In this document: positions 49,801 through 61,731 of the stretch, in pieces
Numbering within the stretch: position 1 is the first letter of the stretch
Layout: every line of letters starts with the position of its first letter
Assembly: GCF_964340395.1 (NCBI RefSeq)
Contig: NC_135551.1
Location: forward strand, 5,642,963-5,706,962
Length of the DNA stretch: 64,000 nt
Origin: Glandiceps talaboti
Lineage: Eukaryota; Hemichordata; Enteropneusta; Spengelidae
Direction of reading: 5' to 3'
Notes under the pieces: model-generated
Told to the model about the DNA's origin: nothing
Seen by the model: only the letters and a program-made list of their open reading frames with translations
Database searches by the model: none
Program-made: the position numbers and the translations under genes

Positions 49801-52800
49801 TTGTACAGTGATACCATAAACTCAACGTCATACTTGTGACATGGTTTCCTGATTTGTTTCCATTACAACTGAATGAAGTGAAACAGTTTTTATAAGCAAG
49901 AAAAAGAGATTACATTACAGATTTGCATAATCAGAAAGTTTCAGAAGAATATGACAGAACTCCATGATGAGTGAGTTCAAATACATTTCAAATACTCTGG
50001 GTATTTGCCCAGTACTTGCAATGTTCTCAGCAGCCAAATTTTCATTAGCATACCAAGTGAAAGTTCAGTAGAAAACACTGCAAGCACAAGATCAAATATC
50101 CCAGAGTACTCACACTGGTCACAAATGCAGCATGGGGTTCTGTTATTATTACATAATGTCTGAAGTAGCAAATTTCTGTGAAAATCACATCGTGCGATCG
50201 ATCGCTTCCTTTGGTATACAAGTAATGATTGTTTAATCATTTAGCATATCATTTGCATACAGGTATGCAATTATAATGTTTTTGGTATTCCACCACAGTG
50301 CAAATACTTCTTGTATAAATGTGCACTGGTGCAAGTAATCACAGGTACATACATGTATGTTATAATCTAAAGTACTTCAAATTTTATGAACATATGAGTC
50401 ATCATTTCATTTACACGCTCTCATCTACAGATGGTTCAGTCCAACCTCATACTGGTTATGATGGACCATATCACGCTAAGAGAGTAAAGGTGAGAAGGGT
50501 TGTCATACCTGGATTCTGACACCTTGTCATCTTTGACAAGTTCAAACTCCCAGAATTTGACTGTGTGGTCAGCACTACCAGTAACAAAACCTTTCTGTAA
50601 AATTAAATTAAGATAATATCAAAATTAAAGTAAAATCAAATTCAGCACACGCTATATTCACAGGGCCAGAGACCACACTGCACCATCATGGGCATCCATA
50701 CACTGACCTACCTTGTCTGGAGTTAAAGCCAGGGACCATACTGCACCGTCATGGGCATCCACACACTCCAAACTATTTCCAGAAGCAATGTCACAAATCT
50801 CCAGCTTACCTGCCTATAAAAATAATATTCAGAAAGAACAAAGAGTGAGAACAAATTTCTTTAATACCTCATTCTGGGTCATAACTATGGTGACAGATCA
50901 ACTCGTCCCAATTTCAACTCGTCCAATTTCAACTCGTCCCACTCAACTCGTCCAATTTTTAACTCGCCCCAATTTCAACTCGCCCCATTTTCAACTCGCC
51001 CCAACTCTTTACAATATAATTTACCTGTGCATATATGAAATCGAAGCTAGTAGTACTCAGTTTGGAGGGTATGTGGGATCTCGTATTCCACTAATGATGT
51101 ACCACTTGCGCTGTAAACACATACAATACTTAGTTGCATTAACTAGGGAGAGGAGACACGTCTCCAAAACCTGTACGCGCGGAAGTCGTAAGCGTGTCAG
51201 TCACTAATATTCTCCATGGTTATTATCATTATTATTTCTTATTTGGGTTGTAAACATTAAGTCCTAATGTGAAAAGTGATATTCCATGACTGAGGAAAGT
51301 TGTTGTGCTAGTATAAGTTCTAGATCTAGCCAAAACCCACATCACTTTCTAGCTACGAAATGTTACATTTGCTACGCTTCATCTGCGCCACACAGGTAAA
51401 ATCATGTAATTGTTTCGGTCCCTGTACTTCGAGTCCATGTATCATTTAGATTTTTAAAATGTTTACTAGTGTTGATGGGGCGAGTAGAAAATGGGACGAG
51501 TTAAAAATGGGGTGAGTTGAAAATGGGGCGAGTTGAAATTGGGGTGAGTTGAAATGGGATGAGTTGAAATTGGGACGAAGTGAATCGCAATCCATAACTA
51601 TTGCTAGTGAAAATGCACGCATGTTGAAACACAACTTTCACGTAAATACAGCTAAGCATTACTAATAAGTTGAAATATCTGGTTGCAACTTCGTGTTCTG
51701 AGATTATGTTCTTTTGATGAAAGTCATCATTTTTTTCGATTCAGTGATTGTCATTTTTGGCAATGTGTACCAGGGCCACTAAATTTTGTTCTAAACTTTT
51801 CTTTGGTTATCACTTTGTAGGTGGTGGCCAACATACATTTTTTATGACCTTGAAAAAAGGTTCATTAGTTTGTTTACTCATAGACCCTCCACCAAGGGTG
51901 GTGGGAGGTCTATGGTTTACTGCGCAAAGAGAGAGTCGTCACACAGAGAAAAAGGCTCTAGAGCTTAAAAAAAGAGATGGGTATAACATCAGATTTCAAG
52001 TGCAGTGACAAGTTTGATCTCAAGTTCATGCAACGCCATACTCTCAGTGTCTGAAAAGAAACACAAACAAGCCAGCAAGACAGCTGCCCACTACCAGAAA
52101 CAGCTCAAATTATCCAAGAACATACAGATGCTGGACAAGTGATGATTCAAGAAGCCGTGGCTCGAAATATTTAACATGTCCAATACATTCCAAGAATATC
52201 AAAGCTGATCACACTGGTGTGACAAATGCAAGATTCACTGTTGTATTATGTGTGTCGATATCAGGTATGTTACTGACAACAGTTGTCATACTGAAGAGGC
52301 TGAAGAAAATACAATGTGTGAAATCCCCAGAGATATCGTCATTCTACTTGCTAAAAAATGTTTTATTACTTTGTTAGTGAAGTCAGAGTACAGACTGAAT
52401 CCAGGGACATTATTCCGTCAGCAAATATCGATCCTGGTCATTGACAAAAAATCTACATCTCATAAAGATGAAAGTAATATGAAGGTGCTGAACGAACGGT
52501 ACAAGATAGGTGTGAAGTTTGCTCTAAAACTTGTGAGTACAGAAAGTGTACTGTAACTGATCTCTGAGTTTGCTTGAACACAGTACCAACACCATTCACT
52601 TGTAATGATGTCTGGTTCGTATATTGGTATTTATAGGCTAAGCTATCTCTCCCATTTCTCGATGTTCAAAAACAGACAACCCATTGATCAGTTTACAGAA
52701 TCACTACTATCCTCACACCAACACTAAACCTACCTTGTTTCCAATCACACAATGTCTGTCGCCAGGTACAAACATAGAACACAGTGCATAGCCACATTTC

Positions 52801-55800
52801 ATTGTACGTATACACTGCTGTGTGGATCTGTAAAAGTTAAAAGTTAAAAGGAAACTAGGTTGATCAAAAAATGTAATGAATATGCAAATGATGTCATAAA
52901 TATGTAAATGTTATCATAAATATGTAAATTATGTCAAAAATATATTTTAAAATGTCATAAATGTGTCAATTGTATGCCCAAGTAGCAGTAATAGGTAATT
53001 GTGTGGCTGTGGTTTCAAACACTTGTGTGTGCTACAGAATCTTCCATCTATTACAGTCACAGAAGTCATTGTTGATGACCAGAAATTATAATAAACTACT
53101 GAAGCTTTAGATTATCAATATCAGTCAAATTAATTGTCTCTCACCTGTTCCATACTTTTACAGAGTCTCCTGAAGCAGACAATATGGCCGTGTCATCAGA
53201 ACTAAAACAGACTGATCTCACATCGCTACGGTGACCAGGCAAACTCAGAGATGAATGGTTCGATTGTTCGGGTTTCTTTTCTGTTATAACTAAGTTGTAT
53301 GTATCTAGTGTGTTATTGTTCAGTAACAGTAAAATCTTCAGGGTATTTTTATCCAGAATGAAGTCAAATGAACTGTAAAAGATAAAAAATTTGGAATTTG
53401 TTAACAAATCTAGATGAAATAAATATGTGCAAATCTTCACCTGTCTGACATCGAACAGGGCAGATCAAAAACCAAAATCACCCCTGTTCTAACAGACTTT
53501 TTTCTCTCAACTGTCAATTCTATGCTTCGACTTGATCAAGTTATCATAATAATTATGTACTTTGAAAACTGGTAAATGCATACATTACTTTACATACATG
53601 TACATCATTGGGTGGTATGAGACTGATGTGCAGAGGTACGTTTATTTGTATCTAAAAATCAAGTAGATGATCGATGACGATTACTTCCGTCGAGTTTAGA
53701 GCTCTGAATTACCAAAACAATATCATACTACAACATCAAAAGTTAACGAATGGCAAAATACTTTTGATGGTGCAAGTAGTTTCTGTCATTTCTTCATTAG
53801 GTTGCTGCCATATCTGTGCCCAATATGTACCATTCATGTCACAAACATATTTCAGATATTGCTGGTTCACAAACATTATTTTTTGCCATACAATGTATTT
53901 ATAAACATTTATTCAATGCCTTTGGTCTTCAAATTTAGTATTTGGGACATGATTACATTAATCTGTGTCAGGGTTTCTAAGATAAGGCAGCATTTCACCA
54001 GTAGTAGGAATCATCATGTGATTTTACTTTTGAATGACCAAAAAATGCTCATCAGCTTTGTCGATAAAATGACATTGTAATTTGAACCTTTGATTTGTCT
54101 TGGGCTATGATCTTCACAAGAATGTCAAATTCCATAGCTACACCTTATTCATATTGGCTGACAGTTTGAAAGTCACAGTATTTGATTAGCTGACAGTTTG
54201 AAACTAAGAGCATTTGATTGGCTGACAGTTTGAAACTAAGAGCATTTGATTGGCTGACAGTTTGAAACTAAGAGCATTTGATTGGCTGACAGTTTGAAAC
54301 TAAGAGCATTTGATTAGCTGACAGTTTGAAACTAAGAGCATTTGATTGGCTGACAGTTTGAAACTAAGAGAATATGATTGGCTGTTAGTGTTAGTTTGAA
54401 ACCATCAGTATTTTATTGGTCCACAGTTAGTAACACAAAAGATCTGATTGGACCATAGACAGTTGAAGGGGAAACCACTGGACTATCTTTGCTTGGACAA
54501 TGACTAGTTTGGTATACACACTATTCAACAGCAGAACACTCTCACAAACCTGATTTTCCTATTAGCTCTGACAACATTTAGTTTCTTTATTTCATCTTCT
54601 ATGGCTAGAGTAACTTCAGTAGTTACCTCATCAATATCAGCTGACTCTCCTATTGCCCTGGTGATGAAACAAGGAGAAGAATACATTGATACTTGTACAA
54701 GGAGAAGACTACATTGATACTTGTACAAGGAGAAGACTACATTTCATCCCAAATAGTTCTATACTTCTATAAAGCACATCGGTGCTTAGTCTAGGTCCTG
54801 ACTGGCACCGTATTACTTACTCAATGTACTCCATTTACTATCCCTAACTCTAGTCTAGGTCCAAACGAAAGGTGTCAAGTGTGTTTGAACCCCATGGTGA
54901 GCGAAGAATGAATGGCACATGTCAGTAGTAATCCATCACAAATTGACATACTGTCATTACCAAATGTTTGTAGGATGACTCCTCCCCCAGTCTGTTTAAA
55001 CTAAAATCATGTGGGGACGCGAGGACGTCATCATGTTTACATGAACGCTGCAGGAGGTAGCACAAAAATCGTTGGGACCTGGACTAGACATGGGATAGTA
55101 AATGGATTACATTGAGTATGTGATATGGTGCCAGTCAGGACCTAGACTAACCAGTGCTTGTTGCCTAAGAACTGTAGTGAGGGCAGTGAGTACAATATCT
55201 ACAAAGTAACAGAGCAACTCACGTCAATTTCTTTCTTGCCTTCTTCTGTTTCTTTTTCAGTCTCTTGGCCAACTCTTCCTCTGTACTGAGAACAAACACT
55301 TCTAGAGATGAATCAGGTCCCTGTAAATCAATTCATGGACATTTGATGACAACAAATTCTTTTTGTGTGTTTTTTCTTCTTCTAAATCTCTATCAACTGT
55401 TGAGTGTTGTACTATCATCTCATTAGCAATTGACAAATTACTACACATAGTTTCACAAAGCTAGAGTTACTAGTTTATGGCAAATAACCTTTGAACCTAG
55501 TACAAGAGAAAGTATCATTACGTTTTCAATCTGTCCTTATTGGCCATTCTCTTCTGATAAAAATTCCTGGTAAAACTCTATCTTACACCGTAACTTCGAT
55601 CCATGTGTGTAACAAGGCCCATTGATCAAGAAACTCCACTGAAACATTTAGAGTCTTAATATACAGTACCTTCTTCAAACTACATCAAACTGACACTTAC
55701 ATGACAGGCCAGCACACGACCTGTTGGATCTATTGCCATGGAAACCAATCTTTCTCTGCTTTGTCTCATTACTGAACCTGCTTTACTGCATGTTAAAATA

Positions 55801-58800
55801 TTCTGCAAATAACAAAGTAACAAAAACACATAAACACATCTACACGTTTTATTTTACAAAACTAACACAAGAGAAAGTTTTTTGTACTAAACGTTTCACT
55901 TTCATGTTTCTCAGATGGGAATCCTATGACAGTCAAACAATAGCACTCAAGTACTCTTTATGTTAATTATCATGTCTATCCAACTTCCTAAACGATACAA
56001 ATCAATGGATGACATCATCGTTATACTTACATCTTCATCTTCTTCATCCTCCTCTTCTCCTAAATTAGATTCTTGAGTTTTTATTTTCTTTGTTGGTGGT
56101 TGAGAATCTTCTTCCCCCATCTATTTCCAGAAAAGTAAGTAAAACTTGTAATTGTGCTCAATTTTGGTCACTTTTTTCATAAACAGACAATGAGGGTTTC
56201 TTTATAATCATTATGTTGACCTGTTTACTTTATAATACAAAACATATCTTGGTAGATGTGTCTCACTGGAGAGAATAGTGTAAAAATATAAGCAGAGCAT
56301 AATACACTTAATCCAAGAAAGTAGGTCATATAAGCAGCAACTCAGTTTCGCACTTTCTGCAATCTTCAACGACTAAATCAGTTTTTCAAGGTCTATTTGT
56401 TCATGAAATAATATCTATTAAACATTTCATAACAAGATGATTGGAATAATCTACTTCTTTTGGTGGTTTTCTGGTGAGCTTGGTCGGGGAGTAAATATTC
56501 TCATGGTGGTACTTTGAAAACAATTTGGATCTTTTGTTGAGTACTTTAATCAATGCTGAAATGGGCCACCAATAATACCAATGTGTATTCAATAATGATG
56601 TCACTACTACGTTGCAGTGCAAGTAACACTAATGTGCACGCATACCAATGCAAGTGATCACTAAACATGTGTAATATTGGACTTTTCTCAAAATTACAAA
56701 TCTTACCTCGTCCATGTATGTAATATTCCAGACTCTAAGTTCACTGTCCATGCAACCCGTAACAAGTCTCTTCTCATCTGGTGTCAGAACAAAACCCCAG
56801 ACCTAACCAGAAAAGCAATATTATAAAATATATAGATTACACAAGCCTCTTTGTTTCAATTTGTAAATTGTTTATTGTGTTGGCCTTTGAAACTACATGT
56901 ACATAACTGGTACATGAAAGATGTTTTGAGAAAGAAACAACTTGCACTAAGGGACGATTGCACAATGTTGCACAAACTCAACAAACGAACATCGTTCATT
57001 TGGGTCAACCCCCTCCTCTCCCCTAAATGAACGCTCACAAGTGTGACATCAAACATTTATATATGATGTAAACTATGATGAAAACTTTAGCAGTCACACC
57101 ACTATGATCGATGTAATGTAAAAACATGATGGTAAACACATTAAAATACTACCAGAAACCCAGCACCGTATCTCACATTAGAAGTAAATTTCTACCAACT
57201 TATCAACATCTCAGTAGTAAATATAAAAGCTGGTATCATTGACGGAGTGAAAGTTTTCTGTTGGAATTTACTTAGACGTGCGAAATTGAAGTTCAGCAAT
57301 GGCACTGATGCCAGATGCCAAACCTCCTTCCCCAAAACAACCAAAGTTTGCTTGTTGAGCTTGTGTGACATTGTGCGATTGTCCCTAAAATGTTTAGCAT
57401 AGGTGTTTATAGGTGTTCGTCACCTGTGTAAACTGCCTGACTAATTATGTCAAAGTTACATACATAGATAAAATAAATAGTGTATAGTGAATGGTGTCCT
57501 ATTCAGTAGCCCTATACAAGCAGCACAATGGCCATTTCTACATTGCCAACACACTTTGGAGTATACAATCTGTAAAGACCTTCAAACTTTGGTGCAGCTA
57601 TATATCTGGAGAGAGCTTGGCTTAATTTTCAAAGCGAATGATATTCAATGGAATGGCGTCGACACTAAGCTCTGGGATGGACAGTAAGAATTTAGTCAGA
57701 AAGTTTGCAATAAATTACACAATACGTATACTGGTAGTGTAATGATATGAGTATACCACTCACCTCTGTTCTATGTCCTACCATAGTTTTAAAACAATGC
57801 TGTGTTTCTAGGTCCCACCATTTGATGTAAGTGTCTTTTGAACTGCATAAAAACACCAGGAATAAAAACAGGTATTTAGTCACAATATCAATACTGTTTT
57901 ACAACACATTTACATTTAGTTGTATTTTGTATGTAAAATTGAGAAGTGAAAAACTTAAGATAACAAAAGAAAACATGGGATCATAACACATAGCCTTGGG
58001 GAGCATACACTGCAGCCTCTACATGTATAAGCACCCTGGATTAAAGCATTCACATTGCAACCTCCATTCTACCAGGTTCCAAATTATACAGCTGGGTTGA
58101 TTATGGTTCAAATCTTGCCCAAGGACTTCAGCCATTCAGAAACAAATGACAGCACCGCGGCTCGAACCTGCAGCCGGCAGATCCCAAGCCAGCCACACTA
58201 ACCATTCACCCATCATGACTCCCCATAGAACACACACATTGTTGAAATGGTTGCCATGGTAATTCTTACCTTGATATGAGTATATCTCTATTCTTCATAA
58301 ACTGACAATGTGTAATCATGCCTTTATGTCCTTTCAGTCTGTATAAACCACTTTCATTAACAACGTCCCATACTATCACATCAGTATCCTGTTAGTTCAA
58401 ATCAAATATATTTAATTTATTACACACTTGTTGAAGGGATATGGTCTGAAACTTTTTGTTATTTTCATTTCCAAATAAAATGTTATTTATAGTTTACTTC
58501 CACTGTCCCTTGTTAAATCATTAACATCCAATGGCAAAACTCTCATCTGGTGTGATTCTTATATTGTATTATTTTATAATAAAATGATGTCATTTTATTC
58601 TTCTATATTATGGACTACATTACCACAGCAGTTTATACGGTAGCAGATTTGCCAGTGGCTGTTAGTTTTTACACAAGTGACAGTGAATGGTTAAATATAA
58701 ATAACATTTTTTTGGAAACAAAAATGACAAAAATACTCATGAGTCCATAACTTGACCCCCCCCCCCCCCATGCACAGTCCAAGAAACATTGTCTTAGTCC

Positions 58801-59627
58801 ATGATAGTTCAATTAAAGTCACTTCACTGAATTTAAAAGATAATCTGTGTCAGTTATTATCACTTTTTTGTGAATATATTACTGTTACAAAAAAAGGTAC
58901 AATGTAGGTTTGTTAATCCTGTTTTCTTGGCGTACAAACAAATAATCCCCAGGTACAAAGTGATATAATTGTAAAAATTAAAATATTTTGTTTATTAATC
59001 TTAGATATCATTCGTCTTGTATGATATCATTTCAGTAATAAAGTTGGCACATTTGACACACCTTTGTTGCATCATAAACTATACAGGGATGTTATTTCAC
59101 AAGGGGAAAATCTTGAAAAAAAAAAGTGCTCTCATGTTTTGATGCACATGGCACACGGTACCCCTGGTAACCATTTTATGGTTGTTGTGGCAACCAATCA
59201 ACAGCAGCCTTTGCATGACATCGACTGTCACCATAGCAACCAATCAATATCTCACTTAAAATAATCAGTCAATACACTTACTTTAGACCCTGAAACCAGT
59301 CTTGTTCCATTGAAATCATAATTTAGTGCTGACACAGCTGTTTTATGTCCATGAAATGTGACGTCACAGTCTCCAGATATCATACTGAATAACTTAATAG
59401 TGCCATCATTGTAACCTACAGCTAAGTGTTTCTTGTTTGGACTCTTAGCAATGGCTGTCACCTCATGCTTGTCTCCTTGTAACACCAAAACCTAGCATTG
59501 AAAAAATAGTAAAACAAATCAACCAGTAATCAATCAATGTCAACCAACCAATCAGTGAATCAATCAATAAATCAATGTGAATCAGTGAATCAATCAATGT
59601 GAATCAATCAATCAATCAAACAATGTG

Positions 59628-59677
<50 letters not shown>

Positions 59678-60049
59678 CACATTGACATGCTCAATCAATC
59701 AATCAACCAATTAGTGAATCTAAAAGCGCCAGTTTCCACTATGATGTAGAGTTCAGAAGCACAGTAGTGTTAGAATGCATTGGAGAATAGAGATGTCTGT
59801 AACCCTGTGTGTAAATTCTCTTTGAAGGCGTTAGTTATGTAGTCTAGACTAAACGAACACAGTATTTTGTGAGCCTACCTTATCCGATTTCTTGATATCC
59901 CATAGAAACACGTGTTCAACAGCTGGTACTGCGGCATATTTACCATTGACGCCTTCTACCTCTACGAATGTCACATTGGCTCTAGGACTACCAACAATGC
60001 CGAAGAAAGCACTGTTGATATATCGTAAATACTGCTTAGTTAGGCCCAT
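40855..60049 (-). CDS. WDR3: WDR3 / Utp12 homolog (complete, 24 exons)
   Basis: Coding exons: 60049-59879, 59491-59282, 58388-58270, 57842-57764, 56802-56707, 56120-56031, 55802-55701, 55320-55223, 54657-54550, 53372-53145, 52827-52734, 50813-50712, 50594-50509, 49765-49624, 48194-48138, 47461-47249, 46132-46079, 45346-45215, 44399-44238, 43514-43464, 43166-43123, 42431-42303, 41642-41549, 41013-40855. All are GT-AG and phase-consistent, giving 939 aa, close to vertebrate WDR3. It starts [10 protein letters not shown] and carries about a dozen WD40 blades in two propellers (for example [42 protein letters not shown]). An acidic linker, a [13 protein letters not shown] basic run, a C-terminal Utp12 domain (about 800-890) and a Lys/Arg-rich tail are also present. 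Known role: UTP-B subunit of the nucleolar small-subunit processome, needed for 18S rRNA processing. Confidence 0.95.
41037..41073 (-). repeat. Duplicate of WDR3 exon 24 acceptor and 5' end
   Basis: The first ~35 bases of exon 24 and its CAG acceptor are repeated just upstream in transcript order. The decoy acceptor (TTCAG/GACACC) would keep frame for 17 codons, DTIGFNRTG and onward, and then hit TGA. Its use would truncate the protein near the C-terminus. Confidence 0.8.
44137..44225. mobile_element. Short palindromic MITE in WDR3 intron 19
   Basis: The ends CTGTAAGGTAC and GTATCTTACAG are inverted. Inside, GGCGCCCTCAC faces GGTGAGGGCG. It ends about 13 bases from the exon 19 donor. Related copies are at 62681-62785 and, one end only, at about 22565-22600. 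Confidence 0.7.
44690..45110. mobile_element. Hairpin MITE family, copy A (WDR3 intron 18)
   Basis: The left part is an imperfect palindrome: GGGTATTTGCACGAG to AGTGCAAATACCCC. The right part, GGGTTCTGTTATTATTACAT through TCATTTGCATACAGGTA to GTGCAAGT-like, is collinear with copy B at 49945-50365. Confidence 0.65.
46283..46437. repeat. Small inverted-repeat element in intron 16
   Basis: AGACCCTCCACCC faces GGGTGGAAGGTCT. The same terminal word forms a tighter hairpin at 51880-51914 in intron 11. Confidence 0.45.
46915..47110. mobile_element. Hairpin MITE family, copy C (WDR3 intron 16)
   Basis: It has the ATGACAGAACCCCATG start and the GTTATTATTACATATG block of the family. In place of the imperfect palindrome it has a nearly perfect one: arms 46978-47009 and 47022-47051, differing only by a 2-base indel, with a 12-base loop. 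Confidence 0.65.
47606..47618 (+). promoter_or_regulatory. CTCF-like motif, one mismatch
   Basis: CCACTGGGGGCGC follows ATAAAAGAT and an AGTTGA word. The layout resembles the stronger motif at 29997, which suggests a shared dispersed element. It lies in WDR3 intron 15. The functional claim is weak. Confidence 0.25.
48773..48825 (-). repeat. Single inverted unit of the 64-bp minisatellite
   Basis: The reverse complement reads GAAACTCTATAGTCATTCTG plus GTTTGGTAGTA, the same as the array unit at 49096-49470. The two could pair in a transcript. Confidence 0.75.
49096..49470 (+). repeat. 64-bp minisatellite, about 6 copies (intron 14)
   Basis: The unit reads TCACCTCAATGAAACTCTAT, AGTCACTCTGGTTTGGTAGT, AACACATTACTGTAAAAGTT, TGTG. 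The last copies are shortened. Confidence 0.9.
49945..50365. mobile_element. Hairpin MITE family, copy B (WDR3 intron 13)
   Basis: Nested inverted ends: ACAGAACTCCATG faces CATGGGGTTCTGT. Inside, GGGTATTTGCCCAGTACTTG faces CAAGCACAAGATCAAATATCCC. The right half is collinear with copy A. Confidence 0.7.
50661..50705 (-). repeat. Partial duplicate of WDR3 exon 12
   Basis: Just after the exon 12 donor, about 45 bases copy the exon with a few changes. On reading through the donor the copy stays in frame and would encode [13 protein letters not shown], then stop. Confidence 0.8.
50881..51601. mobile_element. Foldback-like element in WDR3 intron 11
   Basis: The ends ATAACTATGG and CCATAACTAT are inverted. 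The left arm (50899-51009) is about seven tandem units of AACTCGTCCCAATTTC. The right arm (51475-51583) is about seven units of the complement. The ~465-base centre is non-repetitive with no convincing transposase. The design, inverted arms built from short direct repeats, is that of foldback elements (FB, Galileo) known from Drosophila. Confidence 0.8.
51602..52733. other. WDR3 intron 11 remainder
   Basis: Contains a tight hairpin, 51880-51914, and an open frame of 102 codons at 52248-52556 with no recognisable domain. It looks like transposon debris. I cannot assign it. Confidence 0.35.
54150..54440 (+). repeat. 32-bp minisatellite, about 8 copies (intron 9)
   Basis: The unit is CATTTGATTGGCTGACAGTT plus TGAAACTAAGAG. 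Central copies are identical and flanking copies diverged. Confidence 0.9.
54783..55160. mobile_element. TIR MITE (~378 bp) in WDR3 intron 8
   Basis: Inverted arms of about 80 bases at each end share TTAGTCTAGGTCCTGACTGG, CACC, ACTCAATGTA and CCATTTACTATCCC. Part of the core (GAATGAATGGCACATG...AGTAATCCATCA) resembles the core of the 62224-62613 element. Confidence 0.8.
58090..58230 (-). mobile_element. tRNA-derived SINE in WDR3 intron 3
   Basis: On the minus strand, a GGGTGAATGGTTAGTGTGG A-box-like head is followed by B box GCAGGTTCGAGCC at normal tRNA spacing. Downstream comes TCCTTGGGCAAGATTTGAAC, a phrase typical of invertebrate tRNA-derived SINE bodies. Confidence 0.65.
58755..58770. 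repeat. C homopolymer in WDR3 intron 2
   Basis: A run of C in the middle of the ~0.9-kb intron between exons 3 and 2. Nothing else stands out in that intron. Confidence 0.7.
59515..59715 (-). repeat. (CAAT)n microsatellite in WDR3 intron 1
   Basis: CAAT units with GTGAAT interruptions, directly next to the exon 2 acceptor region. On the minus strand it reads (ATTG)n, the same tail word as the LINE 3' ends at 22.4 and 28.6 kb, but no LINE coding block is recognisable beside it. Confidence 0.9.
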
Positions 60050-60319
60050 ATTACCGTTTCACTGTAAACCACGTTGTTGAAACGAGCATGGTGCCTGGGT
60101 CAAAGGTTACAGTGATTCACTAAGTCATTGAGAATTCAAACGTTCACACTATTTTTTTTCTTGAAACAACCACATTATTGTGATGTCTAAATAGAGTTTT
60201 AATAACAGAAAAAAATTAATAAATCGTGTGTATATGGGCGAATTGATAAAATTGTCTAAATTGAACCGCTAAAGTGTACCTTTGTAAAATAAGAGCAAGT
60301 TAAGCGGTCTTATTTCAAG
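60050..60319. promoter_or_regulatory. Bidirectional promoter, WDR3 / TMEM35-like
   Basis: The two start codons face away from each other with 270 bp between them, so 5' UTRs and core promoters must share this stretch. No TATA box is clear. The plus-strand start lies in TTCAAGATGGCC, which contains the YY1-like AAGATGGC word often found at starts of housekeeping genes. Confidence 0.6.
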
Positions 60320-61666
60320 ATGGCCTCCAAAGTGTTGATCGCTCTATCCATTGCAATCGGCGTGTTTTTCGTTTTTACGGGTAGTATAAAAGTTACCCCT
60401 GCCATAAATAAACAGATACACGATGAACTGGTAAGTGTTTATCAGCAGGTGTCATATTATATCGATAAAAAGATATAAATAGCGACTCATTGTGTCGTTG
60501 AATGCCAGATCACAACAATAGAACACATGCCACTCATGGGATATTGGATATTCAGTTCCGCCCCCCTTTCATTGATTACAAACATATTGCACATGTTACA
60601 AAATACACCTTTATTTACAAATTATTCAAATCTAGGAAAATTGTGTATATAAGCTGTTATTCACACAGCCTAACCGATATACAACACTCCAGAAAATGAT
60701 GTTTTGTAAATAATGTTGCACATAGTGACATAGTGCATGACATTAATTTTGAACAAAAGAACATCGGATTCCAGACTATGTACATTTATGTATGTATGAT
60801 ACATCGAATACAACTTTTTTTTTAACTGTGAAAAGATACTTGTTGTTTAGGCATATGTTGTTTCATACTGATTTTTCAAGTAGGGAAGGCAGAATAAAAA
60901 ATATCTATAAATCCAAAAATAAATACTCAATCCTCATACTAGCTATTACTATAAATTAAAAATAAATTCTTTTTTTTATCCAATATGAAATAAATGATGA
61001 ATAATTTATCATTACTTTTTAGAGGAAGAATTTTGGTAAATACGCCAAAGACTTTCCATTGAGGCAATACACAGGATGGAAACCTAGATCCAAGATGTAT
61101 ATGAAGACAGTGGGATGGATGGAAGTCATATGTGGTGCCATTTTGGTTTTCTTGCCAAGTAGTAAACTTAAAAATTTAGCAAATCTCATATTACTGGGGA
61201 TAATGACAGGTAAGAGACAATATCTGATGTAAATAATGATTTTTAGTGACAGTCATCAGTGTTTTTTCATTGCATCTAACTGTCACTTGCGATTTTTATC
61301 TCTTCATACTACATTTTTGTGTGTCTAGCTTAATCGTTCACATGCTTTCTGCAAAGTTTGTGTACATGTACACTAATGTGAATGTGAACTGTATAAAGTG
61401 ATTCTCCACCTAAATTGTAACTGCATTATTGTACATGAAAGCTTTTTTTACAATAAACATTTTACACGACAATTTGTCAATAGATTGGCACTTGGATCTA
61501 ACATTTTCCACCCAAAATCATGTCAATACCTGTAGATCTAGCAACATGTAAACCTTTTACAAACAAACATTTAGTTCTCACTATGACAGACGGACGAATG
61601 GACGGATGGACGGACGGACGGACGGACGGACAGACACACATACAGACAGACAGACACACACACACC

Positions 61667-61731
<65 letters not shown>

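Noticed and set aside
50713-51207. 164-residue plus-strand frame
   Set aside because: It runs antisense over WDR3 exon 12 and then through the foldback element arm; no protein signal.
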